From Pseudorhizobium xiangyangii (GTDB lineage: Bacteria; Pseudomonadota; Alphaproteobacteria; Rhizobiales; Rhizobiaceae): a stretch of DNA of 64,000 nt. The position numbers were made by a program, and so were the translations under genes. The notes below the pieces were generated by a model. It searched no databases. It was given only the letters and a program-made list of their open reading frames with translations, and was not told where the DNA came from. Location: the NCBI RefSeq assembly GCF_020531965.1, contig NZ_JAJAWH010000012.1:1-64000 (forward strand), written 5' to 3'. Positions 55,503-64,000 of the stretch are shown here, piece by piece. How positions within the stretch are numbered: position 1 is the first letter of the stretch; each line of letters begins with the position of its first letter.

Positions 55503-57533
55503 ATGAATTCAGCCAAACTGCCCGATGGCGGTGTGCTCTACGACGAAACGGAAGACGACGAGGACGACGTCATCCCCGTCGACCTCAACGCTGCTCCTGC
55601 GTCGGGGATCGACTGGAACGAGGGCTGGAAGAACGAGAGCGGCCTGAAGGGCGCCGACCTTATCGCCGAATTCGTGAAGCATCTTCCGAACGCGCCGGGC
55701 GTCTACCGCATGTTCAACGAGGCCGGCGACGTCATGTATGTGGGCAAGGCGCGCAGCCTGAAGAAGCGCGTGGGCAACTATGCACAGGGACGCCTCCACT
55801 CGAACCGTCTCTCCCGCATGGTGCGCGACACGACCCATATGGAGTTCGTCACGACACGGACGGAGACCGAGGCTCTGCTGCTCGAAGCGAACCTCATCAA
55901 GCGCCTGCGGCCGCGCTTCAACGTGCTTCTGCGGGATGACAAGTCGTTTCCCTACATCCTGATCACCGGCGACCATCGCGCGCCCGCCATCTTCAAGCAT
56001 CGTGGCGCCCGCGCCCGCAAAGGCGACTACTTCGGGCCATTTGCGTCGGCGAGCGCCGTCGGTCGCACCATCAACTCGCTGCAGCGTGCATTCCTGCTGC
56101 GCACCTGCACTGACAGCGTCTTCGAAACCCGCACCCGTCCGTGCCTGCTTTATCAAATCAAGCGTTGTTCCGCTCCCTGCACCCGCGAGGTCAGCGACGA
56201 AGGCTACGCCGAACTGGTCGAAGAGGCGAAAGACTTCCTTTCCGGCAGAAGCCAGAACGTCAAGGCGACGATCGGTCGGCAGATGGCTGAAGCATCGGAG
56301 GATCTGGATTTCGAGCGAGCCGCCATCTATCGCGACCGCCTGGCAGCCCTCAGCCATGTGCAGAGTCACCAGGGGATCAACCCGGCTGGGATTGAAGAGG
56401 CGGACGTGTTCGCCATTCACCACGAAGCCGGGCTCACCTGCATCCAGGTCTTCTTCTTCCGCACCGGCCAGAACTGGGGCAACCGAGCCTATTTCCCGAA
56501 GGCCGACCCGCAAATGTCCGGCGCGGAAGTGCTCAACGGGTTCCTTGCGCAGTTCTATGACGACAAGCCGGTGCCGCGACAGATCCTCCTGTCCGAGACC
56601 GTCGAGGAGCAGGACCTGCTCGCCATGGCCTTCTGTGAAAAGGCCGGCCACAAGGTGGCGATCTCCGTGCCGCAGCGGGGCGAGAAGAGAGACCTGGTGG
56701 ATCACGTCCTGGCGAATGCTCGCGAGGCCCATGGCCGCAAGCTTGCCGAGACGGCTTCCCAGGCACGCCTGTTGCAGGGTTTTGCGGAAACCTTCGGGCT
56801 TTCCTGTACGCCGCGCAGGATCGAAGTGTACGACAACTCGCACATCATGGGCACCAACGCCGTCGGCGGGATGGTCGTGGCCGGGCCGGAAGGCTTCGTG
56901 AAGAACCAGTACCGGAAGTTCAACATCAAATCGACCGAGATCACTCCGGGCGACGACTTCGGCATGATGCGGGAAGTGATGACGCGCCGCTTCAGCCGCC
57001 TGCTCAAGGAAGAAGGGATACCGGATCGTTCGCAGACCGCCGCAGAGGACAACGGCGACGCCGCGTTTCCCGCCTGGCCTGACGTGATTCTGATCGACGG
57101 CGGCCAAGGGCAGATGACGGCGGTGCGGACCATCCTTGACGAGCTGGGTATCCGCGACGTGGTGACGGCGATTGGCATCGCCAAGGGTGTCGATCGCGAT
57201 GCGGGGCGCGAACGCTTCTTCGCGGACGGGCGCAGCGACTTTTCACTGCCGCCCCGCGACCCCGTTCTTTATTTCATCCAGCGCATGCGCGACGAGGCAC
57301 ACCGTTTCGCCATCGGTTCGCACAGGGCGCGCCGCAAGAAGGAAATGGTGAGAAATCCGCTCGACGAGATCGCCGGCATCGGTCCCGGCCGCAAGCGCAA
57401 GCTCCTGCAGCATTTCGGTACAGCGAAGGCCGTCTCGCGGGCCGGGCTGAACGATCTGATGGCCGTCGATGGCATATCGGAAGCGGTCGCCAAACAAGTC
57501 TACCATCACTTCCACGAGAACCAATCCGGCTGA
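55503..57533 (+). CDS. uvrC: UvrABC system protein C
   Basis: UvrC makes both incisions in nucleotide excision repair. The 676-residue protein has an acidic N-terminal extension (about residues 1-55), the GIY-YIG nuclease domain ([19 protein letters not shown]), a UVR domain around residue 260-295, the RNase H-like endonuclease domain ([20 protein letters not shown] and [14 protein letters not shown]), and a C-terminal helix-hairpin-helix pair. The start at 55503 has GGAGAGG upstream; a start at 55449 is also open. It is followed by pgsA, as in many bacteria. Confidence 0.97.
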   Translation: MNSAKLPDGGVLYDETEDDEDDVIPVDLNAAPASGIDWNEGWKNESGLKGADLIAEFVKHLPNAPGVYRMFNEAGDVMYVGKARSLKKRVGNYAQGRLHSNRLSRMVRDTTHMEFVTTRTETEALLLEANLIKRLRPRFNVLLRDDKSFPYILITGDHRAPAIFKHRGARARKGDYFGPFASASAVGRTINSLQRAFLLRTCTDSVFETRTRPCLLYQIKRCSAPCTREVSDEGYAELVEEAKDFLSGRSQNVKATIGRQMAEASEDLDFERAAIYRDRLAALSHVQSHQGINPAGIEEADVFAIHHEAGLTCIQVFFFRTGQNWGNRAYFPKADPQMSGAEVLNGFLAQFYDDKPVPRQILLSETVEEQDLLAMAFCEKAGHKVAISVPQRGEKRDLVDHVLANAREAHGRKLAETASQARLLQGFAETFGLSCTPRRIEVYDNSHIMGTNAVGGMVVAGPEGFVKNQYRKFNIKSTEITPGDDFGMMREVMTRRFSRLLKEEGIPDRSQTAAEDNGDAAFPAWPDVILIDGGQGQMTAVRTILDELGIRDVVTAIGIAKGVDRDAGRERFFADGRSDFSLPPRDPVLYFIQRMRDEAHRFAIGSHRARRKKEMVRNPLDEIAGIGPGRKRKLLQHFGTAKAVSRAGLNDLMAVDGISEAVAKQVYHHFHENQSG

Positions 57534-57626
57534 TGCCGCAGAATGGCGTTTAATTTACCGATCGATATGTTGACGCTTGCCATCGGAAGCGCCAACTAGG
57601 GCAAGACAGGAATGACAGGGCACCAC

Positions 57627-58208
57627 ATGGCTTCGCGCGCATACAACATCCCCAACCTCCTCACCTATGCGCGCATTCTTGCGGTACCGCTGATCGTTCT
57701 CTGCTTTTTCGTCGAGGGCAGGCTCGAAAGTTCCGACTTTGCACGATGGGCGGGCTTCTGGATTTTCGTGGTCGCTTCGATCACCGACTATCTGGACGGC
57801 TATCTGGCGCGCATCTGGAACCAGACGTCGAATATCGGCCGGATGCTCGACCCGATCGCAGACAAGCTGCTGGTTGCTTCGGTGCTGCTGCTGGTGGCGG
57901 CGGACGGCACGATCGCCGGCTGGTCGATCTGGGCGGCGATCACCATCCTCTGCCGCGAAATCCTCGTCTCCGGCCTGCGGGAATATCTCGCGGCGCTCAA
58001 GGTGGCTGTGCCGGTGACGCGCATCGCCAAATGGAAGACGACCATCCAGATGGTAGCAATCGCCTTCCTGCTCGCGGGCCCTGCCGGCGACAAGATCCTT
58101 CCCTACACGACTGAGATGGGGATTACGTTGCTCTGGCTTGCAGCCATCCTGACGTTCTACTCCGGCTACGATTACTTCAAGGCCGGCCTGAAGCACATGG
58201 TGGACTGA
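57627..58208 (+). CDS. pgsA: Phosphatidylglycerophosphate synthase
   Basis: PgsA makes phosphatidylglycerol phosphate from CDP-diacylglycerol. The 193-residue membrane enzyme has the CDP-alcohol transferase signature D-x2-DG-x2-AR-x8-G-x3-D-x3-D (DYLDGYLARIW, then GRMLDPIAD). About five transmembrane helices are visible. The ATG at 57627 gives the familiar MASRAYNIPNLLTYARIL start; an ATG 15 bases earlier is possible. It is followed 2 bases later by moaD, so uvrC-pgsA-moaD-moaE form one unit. Confidence 0.95.
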   Translation: MASRAYNIPNLLTYARILAVPLIVLCFFVEGRLESSDFARWAGFWIFVVASITDYLDGYLARIWNQTSNIGRMLDPIADKLLVASVLLLVAADGTIAGWSIWAAITILCREILVSGLREYLAALKVAVPVTRIAKWKTTIQMVAIAFLLAGPAGDKILPYTTEMGITLLWLAAILTFYSGYDYFKAGLKHMVD

Positions 58209-58210
58209 CG

Positions 58211-58465
58211 ATGACCAAGCTCGTCTACTTCGCCTGGGTGCGTGAGCGGATCGGCAAGCCGGAGGAGGAGATGGAGCTTCCCGGCGACGTAAAGACGGTT
58301 CGCGATTTGCTGAGTCATCTGAAGACCTTGGGCGAGGGATATGAGGCAGCGCTTCAATATGCCGAAGTGATCCGCGTCGCCATCAACCAGGAACATGTCG
58401 AGCACAGCGAGACGATCGGCGACGCCCGCGAGATCGGCATCTTTCCGCCTATGACAGGCGGGTGA
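58211..58465 (+). CDS. moaD: Molybdopterin synthase small subunit
   Basis: MoaD carries the sulfur as a C-terminal thiocarboxylate and donates it to make molybdopterin. The 84-residue ubiquitin-like protein starts KLVYFAWVRERIGKP and ends in the required Gly-Gly (FPPMTGG). The start lies 2 bases after the pgsA stop, and the moaE start is 4 bases after its own stop codon. Confidence 0.96.
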   Translation: MTKLVYFAWVRERIGKPEEEMELPGDVKTVRDLLSHLKTLGEGYEAALQYAEVIRVAINQEHVEHSETIGDAREIGIFPPMTGG

Positions 58466-58469
58466 TCCG

Positions 58470-58931
58470 ATGACGACCGCACCGCTGATCCGCGTCCAGG
58501 CGCAAGATTTCGACCTGCAGGCCGAGATCGACACCCTGACACAGGGGCGGCAGGACATCGGTGCCGTCGTCACCTTTACGGGTCTGTGCCGCAACGAACA
58601 GGGCACCCTCTCCGCGCTAGAACTGGAGCATTACCCCGGAATGGCGGAGACGGAGATGCGGCGGATCGCCGAACTCGCCATCGCACGGTTCTCGCTTCTC
58701 GGTCTCAGCGCCATCCACCGCTACGGAAAGATCGCCCCGGGCGAGAATATTGTGGCTGTCATTGCTGCGGCACCGCATCGACAGGCGGCGTTCGATGGCG
58801 CCAGCTTCATGATGGACTTTCTCAAGACCTCCGCCCCCTTCTGGAAGAAGGAACACGGGGCCGACGGCTCGACGGGTGACTGGGTGGCGGCGAAGGACGC
58901 CGACGACGCAGCGCGCGACAAGTGGCGCTGA
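58470..58931 (+). CDS. moaE: Molybdopterin synthase large subunit
   Basis: MoaE (153 residues) binds precursor Z and receives sulfur from MoaD. Family blocks are VVTFTGLCRNEQG, LELEHYPGMAE, HRYGKIAPGE and the C-terminal APFWKKEHGADGSTGDWV. The moaDE pair shows that the cell makes molybdenum cofactor, consistent with the oxidoreductase gene elsewhere in the window. Confidence 0.96.
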   Translation: MTTAPLIRVQAQDFDLQAEIDTLTQGRQDIGAVVTFTGLCRNEQGTLSALELEHYPGMAETEMRRIAELAIARFSLLGLSAIHRYGKIAPGENIVAVIAAAPHRQAAFDGASFMMDFLKTSAPFWKKEHGADGSTGDWVAAKDADDAARDKWR

Positions 58932-59828
58932 TCACGGAATAGCCCTCTCCCGACGACTCATGACAAGGAGCGCGACAAGGGAGGAAACGACGACCAGATC
59001 TCGCCACATGATGGGGCCATAGGCGCCCCAGAGCGTTTCCGCAAGGCCGACGACTGCAGCCCCGGCTGCCGCATGCAAAGGTCGGGAATGGCCGCCAGCG
59101 GCGGCAATCAGCACGACCTTCAGACCAAAAAACAGCCCTGCCCCAAAATCCATCGTGCCGTAGTGCGAGGTGGCAAGCACCCCGCATATGGAGGCGAGCA
59201 AAGCGGCAACGGCGTAGGATTGCACAAATACGCCGCGGGAATCGACACCCGACAGCCGCGCAGCCAGTGGATCGTCCGAGACCGCCCGCCATTGCCTTCC
59301 CCACCGACCATAGGACAGGACAAGCGAGACGGACATCATCAACGACAGCATGATCAAAACGCTGACGCACTGAAGCCTTGTCAGCGTGACGGGAAAATCA
59401 TCGGCGTTCCAAAGGATGACCGGCGCATTCATCAGCGGCGGCAGCCAGAGCTCCCGCGTCTGCGATGCAAGTCGCGCTCCTTCCATCAGCACTAGGACGA
59501 TGCCGAGCGAGGCGACGATCATCGCATTGGGAGCAATCCTCGAAAGCGGCTGCATGATGAAGCGCCCCGCCACGGCACCGGTCGCAATCCCTCCCGACAA
59601 GGCTCCAGTCGCACCCAGAGCCAGGGCCGCCGGAAGGATCAGCCGCAACTCATCCCAGCCGAAATGCGTCACAAGCAGGTAGAGGTGGCCGGAGAAGGCG
59701 AAGATTGCCCCGTAGGTGATATCGGCCCGCTTCGTCACCGCAAAGGCTATGGCATAGCCGAAGGCCAGCGTCGCGTAGAGCGCCGACAGCGGGACCGCGT
59801 TCGCCAGTTGCTGTAGCAGATAGGCCAT
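58932..59828 (-). CDS. LivH-type ABC transporter permease (orphan)
   Basis: The 298-residue membrane protein resembles the branched-chain amino acid permease LivH: ALYATLAFGYAIAFAVTKRADI (residues about 17-38), GGIATGAVAGRFIMQPL, and RAVSDDPLAARLSGVDSRGV as the cytoplasmic loop contacting the ATPase. No other transporter part (LivM, LivF, LivG or binding protein) lies nearby, so it is an orphan. It is divergent from a CGNR regulator, with 62 bases between the start codons, suggesting that the regulator controls it. Confidence 0.85.
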   Translation of the reverse strand: MAYLLQQLANAVPLSALYATLAFGYAIAFAVTKRADITYGAIFAFSGHLYLLVTHFGWDELRLILPAALALGATGALSGGIATGAVAGRFIMQPLSRIAPNAMIVASLGIVLVLMEGARLASQTRELWLPPLMNAPVILWNADDFPVTLTRLQCVSVLIMLSLMMSVSLVLSYGRWGRQWRAVSDDPLAARLSGVDSRGVFVQSYAVAALLASICGVLATSHYGTMDFGAGLFFGLKVVLIAAAGGHSRPLHAAAGAAVVGLAETLWGAYGPIMWRDLVVVSSLVALLVMSRRERAIP

Positions 59829-59890
59829 GCGTTATTCATTCCACGCATATACTAACTGGTCAATCGGCTTTTACTGGTTATAATCACCCC

Positions 59891-60442
59891 ATGACTTTCT
59901 CATGGACCCCCCATCGGTTTGCCGGCGGCGCGCTTGCGCTGGATGTCGCAAATAGCGTCATCTTCCGCACGGAGCCGGAGCGCCGTATCGATCGCTTTGC
60001 CGTCCCCCAACACTTCGAAGCCTTTCCCGGCGCAGCGGCCCGCTTATCGGCCGAGCGGGCTCTGTTCGGGGATCTGGAGCCCGTACGGCACAACAACCAT
60101 ACGGTATTCTTCTCCTTGCGTGAGGCGATCGACACCTATTTCCGAATGCGTATCGAAGGCAATGACGATCGGCACTTGCTCGCGGACTTGCTGCAGGCCG
60201 TGGCGGAGATGTTGAGAAGCGCCCCGGGCGAGGCATCGCTCGAGGCGGCAACGGCGCGGTCAGCGATCCGGCTACTGTCGGATGCGGAAGGCGAACGGCT
60301 GAAGATCTGCGGCAATTGTGGCTGGCTGTTCATCGACCGCAGCCGCAACCGAAGCCGCATGTGGTGCGACATGGCCGTTTGCGGCAATCGCGCCAAGGCC
60401 AGCCGGCACTATCATCGAAAGAAACAGGAGGCCGTATCGTGA
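59891..60442 (+). CDS. CGNR zinc finger (ABATE domain) regulator
   Basis: The 183-residue protein has an N-terminal ABATE domain (ALDVANSVIF, residues 14-120) and a C-terminal CGNR zinc finger with CGNCGWLFIDRS and WCDMAVCGNRAKASRHY. Such proteins are putative stress or transport regulators. The divergent LivH-type permease is the likely target. The gene overlaps the lipoprotein gene by one base (TGATG). Confidence 0.9.
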   Translation: MTFSWTPHRFAGGALALDVANSVIFRTEPERRIDRFAVPQHFEAFPGAAARLSAERALFGDLEPVRHNNHTVFFSLREAIDTYFRMRIEGNDDRHLLADLLQAVAEMLRSAPGEASLEAATARSAIRLLSDAEGERLKICGNCGWLFIDRSRNRSRMWCDMAVCGNRAKASRHYHRKKQEAVS

Positions 60443-60942
60443 TGCGCCGGCTGATCCTTGCTGGGATGATGGTTGCCGCCCTCGCCTCCTGTCAGCGGGA
60501 TGCCGCCGACGACAAACTGGTAGAGATTTCCGGCAAGATATTCGTGTTCAATTACCGCGTGGCGCGGGCGACATACCTGGTGACGCTACGCAAGCTGGCG
60601 CCGCTTCCGGAAGGCGGTTTTGCCGAGGCCACGTTCGAGGATCCGCGCGGCGGGCCGCCGCTGGTGGCACGCGAGAAGCTTTTTCCCGTCATGGACAAGA
60701 TCGTTCTGGAAAGCCCGGCGGTGCACTGCGTGAAGAAGGGTAAGCCCTATGCGGTGACGATCCGGCTGCTGGGCGCCGACAACGAAGAAATCCAGACATT
60801 GGAGACGACCATCACTTCGAACGTCGACCAGAGCATCCTGCCTGCCAAGCCGCTTACCCTCGGGCCGTTCTACGACCGCAACCCCGAAGTCTTCAAACCC
60901 GACGGCACGACCGATTTCTCGCCGGAGAAATGCCCCGAATAA
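60442..60942 (+). CDS. Hypothetical lipoprotein
   Basis: The 166-residue protein has a lipoprotein signal (MRRLILAGMMVAALASC, lipobox AALASC) and a soluble, beta-rich body with YRVARATYLVTLRKLAPLPE and two further cysteines (around residues 96 and 164). No family is recognised. A GTG three bases before the ATG could be the start; AGGAGG is 7 to 10 bases upstream. It is translationally coupled to the CGNR gene. Confidence 0.78.
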   Translation: MRRLILAGMMVAALASCQRDAADDKLVEISGKIFVFNYRVARATYLVTLRKLAPLPEGGFAEATFEDPRGGPPLVAREKLFPVMDKIVLESPAVHCVKKGKPYAVTIRLLGADNEEIQTLETTITSNVDQSILPAKPLTLGPFYDRNPEVFKPDGTTDFSPEKCPE

Positions 60943-60971
60943 AAAAAGCCGGAGCGTGGCCCCGGCTTTTT
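60943..60971. terminator. Bidirectional terminator between lipoprotein gene and ndk
   Basis: AAAAAGCCGG (60943-60952) pairs with CCGGCTTTTT (60962-60971). The run of A/T on both sides suits termination in both directions. Confidence 0.88.
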
Positions 60972-60991
60972 CAATGTCTATCGAGGGCCTA

Positions 60992-61414
60992 TCAGCCGAC
61001 GATTTCGGTTTCGGCGAACCAGTAGGCGATTTCCTGGGCAGCAGTTTCCGGAGCGTCGGAACCGTGGACCGAGTTTTCGCCGATCGACAGGGCGAACTGC
61101 TTGCGGATCGTGCCTTCGTCAGCGTTTGCCGGGTTGGTTGCACCCATGATCTCGCGGTTCTTCAGGATGGCGTTTTCGCCTTCCAGAACCTGAACGATGG
61201 TCGGGCCGGAGGTCATGCCTTCGACGAGTTCACCGAAGAAAGGGCGTTCCTTGTGAACGGCGTAGAAGCCTTCGGCTTCGCGCGTGCTCATCCAGACGCG
61301 CTTGGAAGCGACGACGCGAAGGCCGTTGTCTTCAAATACCTTGGTGATCGCGCCAGTCAGGTTGCGCTTGGTGGCATCCGGCTTGATCATCGAAAACGTG
61401 CGTTCAATCGCCAT
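60992..61414 (-). CDS. ndk: Nucleoside diphosphate kinase
   Basis: Ndk exchanges the terminal phosphate among nucleoside triphosphates. The 140-residue protein starts [18 protein letters not shown] and has the active His117 in [12 protein letters not shown], plus [15 protein letters not shown]. The length is normal. It stands alone between the terminator and a GST gene on the same strand, 79 bases away. Confidence 0.98.
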   Translation of the reverse strand: MAIERTFSMIKPDATKRNLTGAITKVFEDNGLRVVASKRVWMSTREAEGFYAVHKERPFFGELVEGMTSGPTIVQVLEGENAILKNREIMGATNPANADEGTIRKQFALSIGENSVHGSDAPETAAQEIAYWFAETEIVG

Positions 61415-61493
61415 CGTCAATTCCTTTGGTTCCAGAGAAAGTGGGCGGTGTTTACCCGCCCCTGCCACTGGAAACAAGGGGGTTTGCGCGATT

Positions 61494-62183
61494 TCACGCG
61501 GCTGTCACACGCCGTCCGAGACCATCGTGGAGGTCGAGGCAGCGCTCAAACCATCGAAGGACCGAATCATCCTGCGGCAATGGCGGCGACCCTGCGGTGA
61601 CGCGCATCCACTGTAGCGCCCCGAACAGGATGTAGTCGGCGAACAACGGCGCATCCCCGCCGAGGAAGGGCTGAAAGTGCAGCGTCCGGCGCACCGGCTC
61701 CAGCTTGGCGGCGAAAGCCACTCTCTCGGCCTCGCCTTCCGCTGCAACCTCTTCGATCGGCTTGCCCAACCGCTCCAGCCTACTCTGACGGAAATAGACC
61801 TGATCTGCCTCATCGAGCATGTCATGGATGTGCATGACGGCCATCCTTGTGACCGGCATGTGGATAATCATCTGCGAGAAGCTTTCGACGAAGCGGGAGA
61901 GCGCCTTGCCGCCCTCGCCGCCGAAGAGCGTCGGCCGATCCGGGTAGGTTTCGTCCAGGTAGAGGGCGATCTCGAAACTGTCACGGACGAGATGATTGCC
62001 GTCGCGAAGGATGGGGACGGTCTTCGAGAAGCCGTCTTCCAGGTCTGGGACCGCAGTGAAGGGATACGGTCGTTCGATGAAGTCCAGTCCCTTGTGGGCA
62101 AGCGCCATCGAGACCTTCCAGCAATGGGGCGAGAAAGGCCGGTTTTCATCCTTTCCGCACAAAGAATAGAGGACGCGCGTCAT
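61494..62183 (-). CDS. Glutathione S-transferase family protein
   Basis: The 229-residue protein has an N-terminal thioredoxin fold starting [20 protein letters not shown] with Cys near residue 8 and 20, a cis-Pro segment in [17 protein letters not shown] and a helical C-terminal domain. Two adjacent ATG codons are possible starts. The substrate is unknown; the family is broad. Confidence 0.88.
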   Translation of the reverse strand: MTRVLYSLCGKDENRPFSPHCWKVSMALAHKGLDFIERPYPFTAVPDLEDGFSKTVPILRDGNHLVRDSFEIALYLDETYPDRPTLFGGEGGKALSRFVESFSQMIIHMPVTRMAVMHIHDMLDEADQVYFRQSRLERLGKPIEEVAAEGEAERVAFAAKLEPVRRTLHFQPFLGGDAPLFADYILFGALQWMRVTAGSPPLPQDDSVLRWFERCLDLHDGLGRRVTAA

Positions 62184-62319
62184 CATTGGGCTCCCGGCAT
62201 TTGATCGGAGCATTCTGGGGAGGCATCGGGCAAAGTCCAATCACCAAATTTCATGGATGGCATCATGCCGCTGTAAGATCTTCGCGGCTAAGGTGCCGCA
62301 ACCGACCGAGGAGATATTC

Positions 62320-62829
62320 ATGCGCCGCCACTTCCAGATGTTCGCCCATTACAACCGCTGGGCCAACGGACGCGTTTACGATGCCTGTGGCGAACTCTCG
62401 GACGAGGAGTATCGCGCCGATAGGCGCGCATTCTTCGGTTCGGCGCACCGCACGCTCAACCATCTTCTCGCGACCGATCGCATCTGGATGAAGCGCATCA
62501 CCGGCGATGGCGATGCGCCAAGCACACTGGATGCGGTGCTTTTCGAGGATTTCGGCGCCCTGCGGGAGGCAAGGACGGAGGAAGACCAGCGCCTCATCGA
62601 TTTCATCAATGGGCTGGGCGACGAACAGATCTCAAGGTCCTTCACCTACACGCCGATCAGCAATCCCGTACAGATCACCCAACCGCTCGGCCCCGTCCTC
62701 GCCCATGTTTTCAACCATCAGACGCACCATCGAGGTCAGGTCCATTCCATCCTCACCTCGCTTGGAAAGCCGTCGCTGGTGCTTGACCTGATCTATTTCC
62801 TGCGCGCCGAAGGCCAGAAATGGATGTAG
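62320..62829 (+). CDS. DinB family protein
   Basis: The 169-residue four-helix protein has the DinB metal-site histidines: HRTLNHLLATDRIW (residues about 45-60) and FNHQTHHRGQVHS (around 132-145). GAGGAG lies about 8 bases upstream of the ATG. DinB-like proteins are metal-dependent, some being thiol transferases; a specific reaction cannot be assigned. It is divergent from the GST gene. Confidence 0.9.
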   Translation: MRRHFQMFAHYNRWANGRVYDACGELSDEEYRADRRAFFGSAHRTLNHLLATDRIWMKRITGDGDAPSTLDAVLFEDFGALREARTEEDQRLIDFINGLGDEQISRSFTYTPISNPVQITQPLGPVLAHVFNHQTHHRGQVHSILTSLGKPSLVLDLIYFLRAEGQKWM

Positions 62830-62903
62830 CGCCACCGGCGGGTCAACGTGTCTTCGTCTTCTTCATATTGCTTTGGTGACAAGTTTCGGCCAAAACCGCC
62901 GCC

Positions 62904-64000
62904 ATGATAACAATTACCGATCTTTCCGCCCGCATCGCCGGGCGCCTGCTTCTCGATCATGCCAGCGTCACGCTTCCAGCCGGCACCAAGGCCGGGCTCG
63001 TTGGCCGCAACGGAGCGGGCAAATCCACACTGTTCCGCGTCATCACCGGCGACATGGGTTCAGAAACCGGTTCCGTCTCTCTTCCGAAAAGCGCCCGCAT
63101 CGGCCAGGTGGCACAGGAAGCACCCGGCACCGAGGATTCCCTTCTGGAAATCGTTCTCGCCGCCGACAAGGAACGTGCCGCCCTGATGAATGAGGCCGAG
63201 ACCGCAACCGATCCGCACCGGATCGCCGACATCCAGATGCGTCTCGTCGATATCGACGCCCATTCGGCCGAAGCGCGCGCCGCCAGCATTCTCGCCGGCC
63301 TCGGCTTCTCGCAGGAAGCCCAGCTCCGGCCCGCCTCGTCCTTCTCCGGCGGCTGGCGCATGCGCGTGGCGCTCGCCTCGGTGCTCTTCGCCGAACCCGA
63401 CCTGCTGCTGCTCGACGAACCGACCAACTATCTCGACCTCGAAGGCACGCTCTGGCTGGAGGATTATGTGCGGCGTTATCCGCACACGGTCATCGTCATC
63501 AGCCACGACCGCGACATGCTCAACAACGCCGTCAATTCAATCGTCCATCTCGACCAGAAGAAGCTTACCTTCTATCGCGGCGGCTACGACCAGTTCGAAC
63601 GCCAGAAGGCCGAGAACGACGAGTTGCAGATGAAGGCGAAGGCCAAGAACGACGCGGCCCGCAAGCACCTGCAGAGCTTTATCGACCGGTTCAAGGCGAA
63701 GGCCTCCAAGGCCAAGCAGGCGCAATCAAGGGTCAAGGCGTTGGAGCGGATGGGAACGGTCGCCTCGGTGATCGAGGACCACGTCCAGCCGATCACCTTC
63801 CCGGAACCGGAAAAGCAACCCGCCTCGCCGATCATCTCCGTTCAGAACGCCGCAGTGGGCTACGAGCCGGGCAAGCCGATCCTGAAGAACATTACGCTGC
63901 GCATCGACAATGACGACCGCATCGCATTGCTTGGCTCGAACGGCAACGGCAAGTCTACCTTCGCAAAATTCGTCGCCGGCCGGCTTGCTGCCGAGAGCGG
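62904..64000 (+). CDS. ABC-F family ATPase, 5' part (cut by window end)
   Basis: The first 365 residues are visible. The first ATPase domain has Walker A (VGRNGAGKSTLF), the LSGGQ-like signature SFSGGWRMRVALA and Walker B LLLLDEPTNYLDLEG. A linker rich in Lys and Ala follows, and the second ATPase domain begins with Walker A LGSNGNGKSTFAKF. This is the Uup/EttA/YheS-like layout of soluble ribosome-associated ABC proteins. Which subtype cannot be told, because the C-terminus is missing. The start ATG at 62904 has no strong ribosome site. Confidence 0.93.
   Translation, partial: MITITDLSARIAGRLLLDHASVTLPAGTKAGLVGRNGAGKSTLFRVITGDMGSETGSVSLPKSARIGQVAQEAPGTEDSLLEIVLAADKERAALMNEAETATDPHRIADIQMRLVDIDAHSAEARAASILAGLGFSQEAQLRPASSFSGGWRMRVALASVLFAEPDLLLLDEPTNYLDLEGTLWLEDYVRRYPHTVIVISHDRDMLNNAVNSIVHLDQKKLTFYRGGYDQFERQKAENDELQMKAKAKNDAARKHLQSFIDRFKAKASKAKQAQSRVKALERMGTVASVIEDHVQPITFPEPEKQPASPIISVQNAAVGYEPGKPILKNITLRIDNDDRIALLGSNGNGKSTFAKFVAGRLAAES

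Noticed and set aside
55509-57107. 532-codon - strand frame opposite uvrC
   Set aside because: The uvrC reading shows all domains; the opposite frame has no family features.
1-64000. CRISPR array or insertion sequence
   Set aside because: No regularly spaced repeats and no transposase reading frame with terminal inverted repeats were seen.

Overview
The window reads as a chromosomal segment of an alphaproteobacterium of the Rhizobiales, most likely Rhizobiaceae (Rhizobium/Neorhizobium/Agrobacterium/Sinorhizobium relatives). Signs are the high G+C content, a BA14K protein, DUF1236 and DUF6163 proteins, a RopB/Omp25-type outer membrane protein, the LdtR regulator with an L,D-transpeptidase, an HdaA-like replication regulator, a ubiquinol-cytochrome c chaperone and a HemB whose metal site uses aspartates. 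I cannot name the species.

Bases 1 to about 3665 are the right end of an integrated element: a Cys-rich phage-type protein, a DUF5131 (Gp37/Gp68) protein, an unknown protein, a small helix-turn-helix protein and a tyrosine recombinase, all on the + strand with overlapping ends. The element stops in the anticodon loop of a tRNA-Pro(GGG) gene, of which only the 5' half is present here. The other end lies outside the window.

From about 4 to 23 kb the genes are mostly on the - strand and mostly housekeeping: BA14K, MerR regulator, ihfA, fabH, plsX, DUF177 and the cytochrome bc1 chaperone; then (+) bamE; then hppA, an MFS carrier, nusB, ribH, a truncated hemoglobin, a sugar O-acetyltransferase, ribE, ribD, nrdR and glyA. 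The truncated hemoglobin and acetyltransferase split what is otherwise a riboflavin/NusB cluster. Next come an L,D-transpeptidase and its likely regulator ldtR, with the remnant of a phosphoribosyltransferase gene between them.

From 23 to 40 kb: hemB, an RDD membrane protein and bpt (N-end rule transferase) on +; parC on -; a secreted protein of unknown function (+) convergent with a SulP transporter whose 5' leader can fold into a three-way junction; DUF1236; aspS; an MFS carrier and rnd (+); a divergent DUF2000/AraC pair whose start codons share one CATG; and a secreted phytase-like protein. The last converges on a polyphosphate and replication cluster (ppx, ppk, hdaA, AI-2E-type permease) on the - strand.

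From 45 to 64 kb: purM-purN, a NUDIX hydrolase, a molybdopterin oxidoreductase, rlmJ, an LPG-synthase-like membrane protein, RNase T2, a GST, a solitary Bug-type binding protein, ropB, uvrC-pgsA-moaD-moaE, a solitary LivH-type permease facing a CGNR regulator, a lipoprotein, ndk, a second GST, a DinB protein and the start of an ABC-F ATPase cut by the window end.

The least ordinary items are the tRNA-Pro integration junction with its overlapping HTH/integrase genes, the structured SulP leader, and the shared-start AraC/DUF2000 pair. I found no CRISPR array, rRNA operon, insertion sequence or clear multi-gene defence system.
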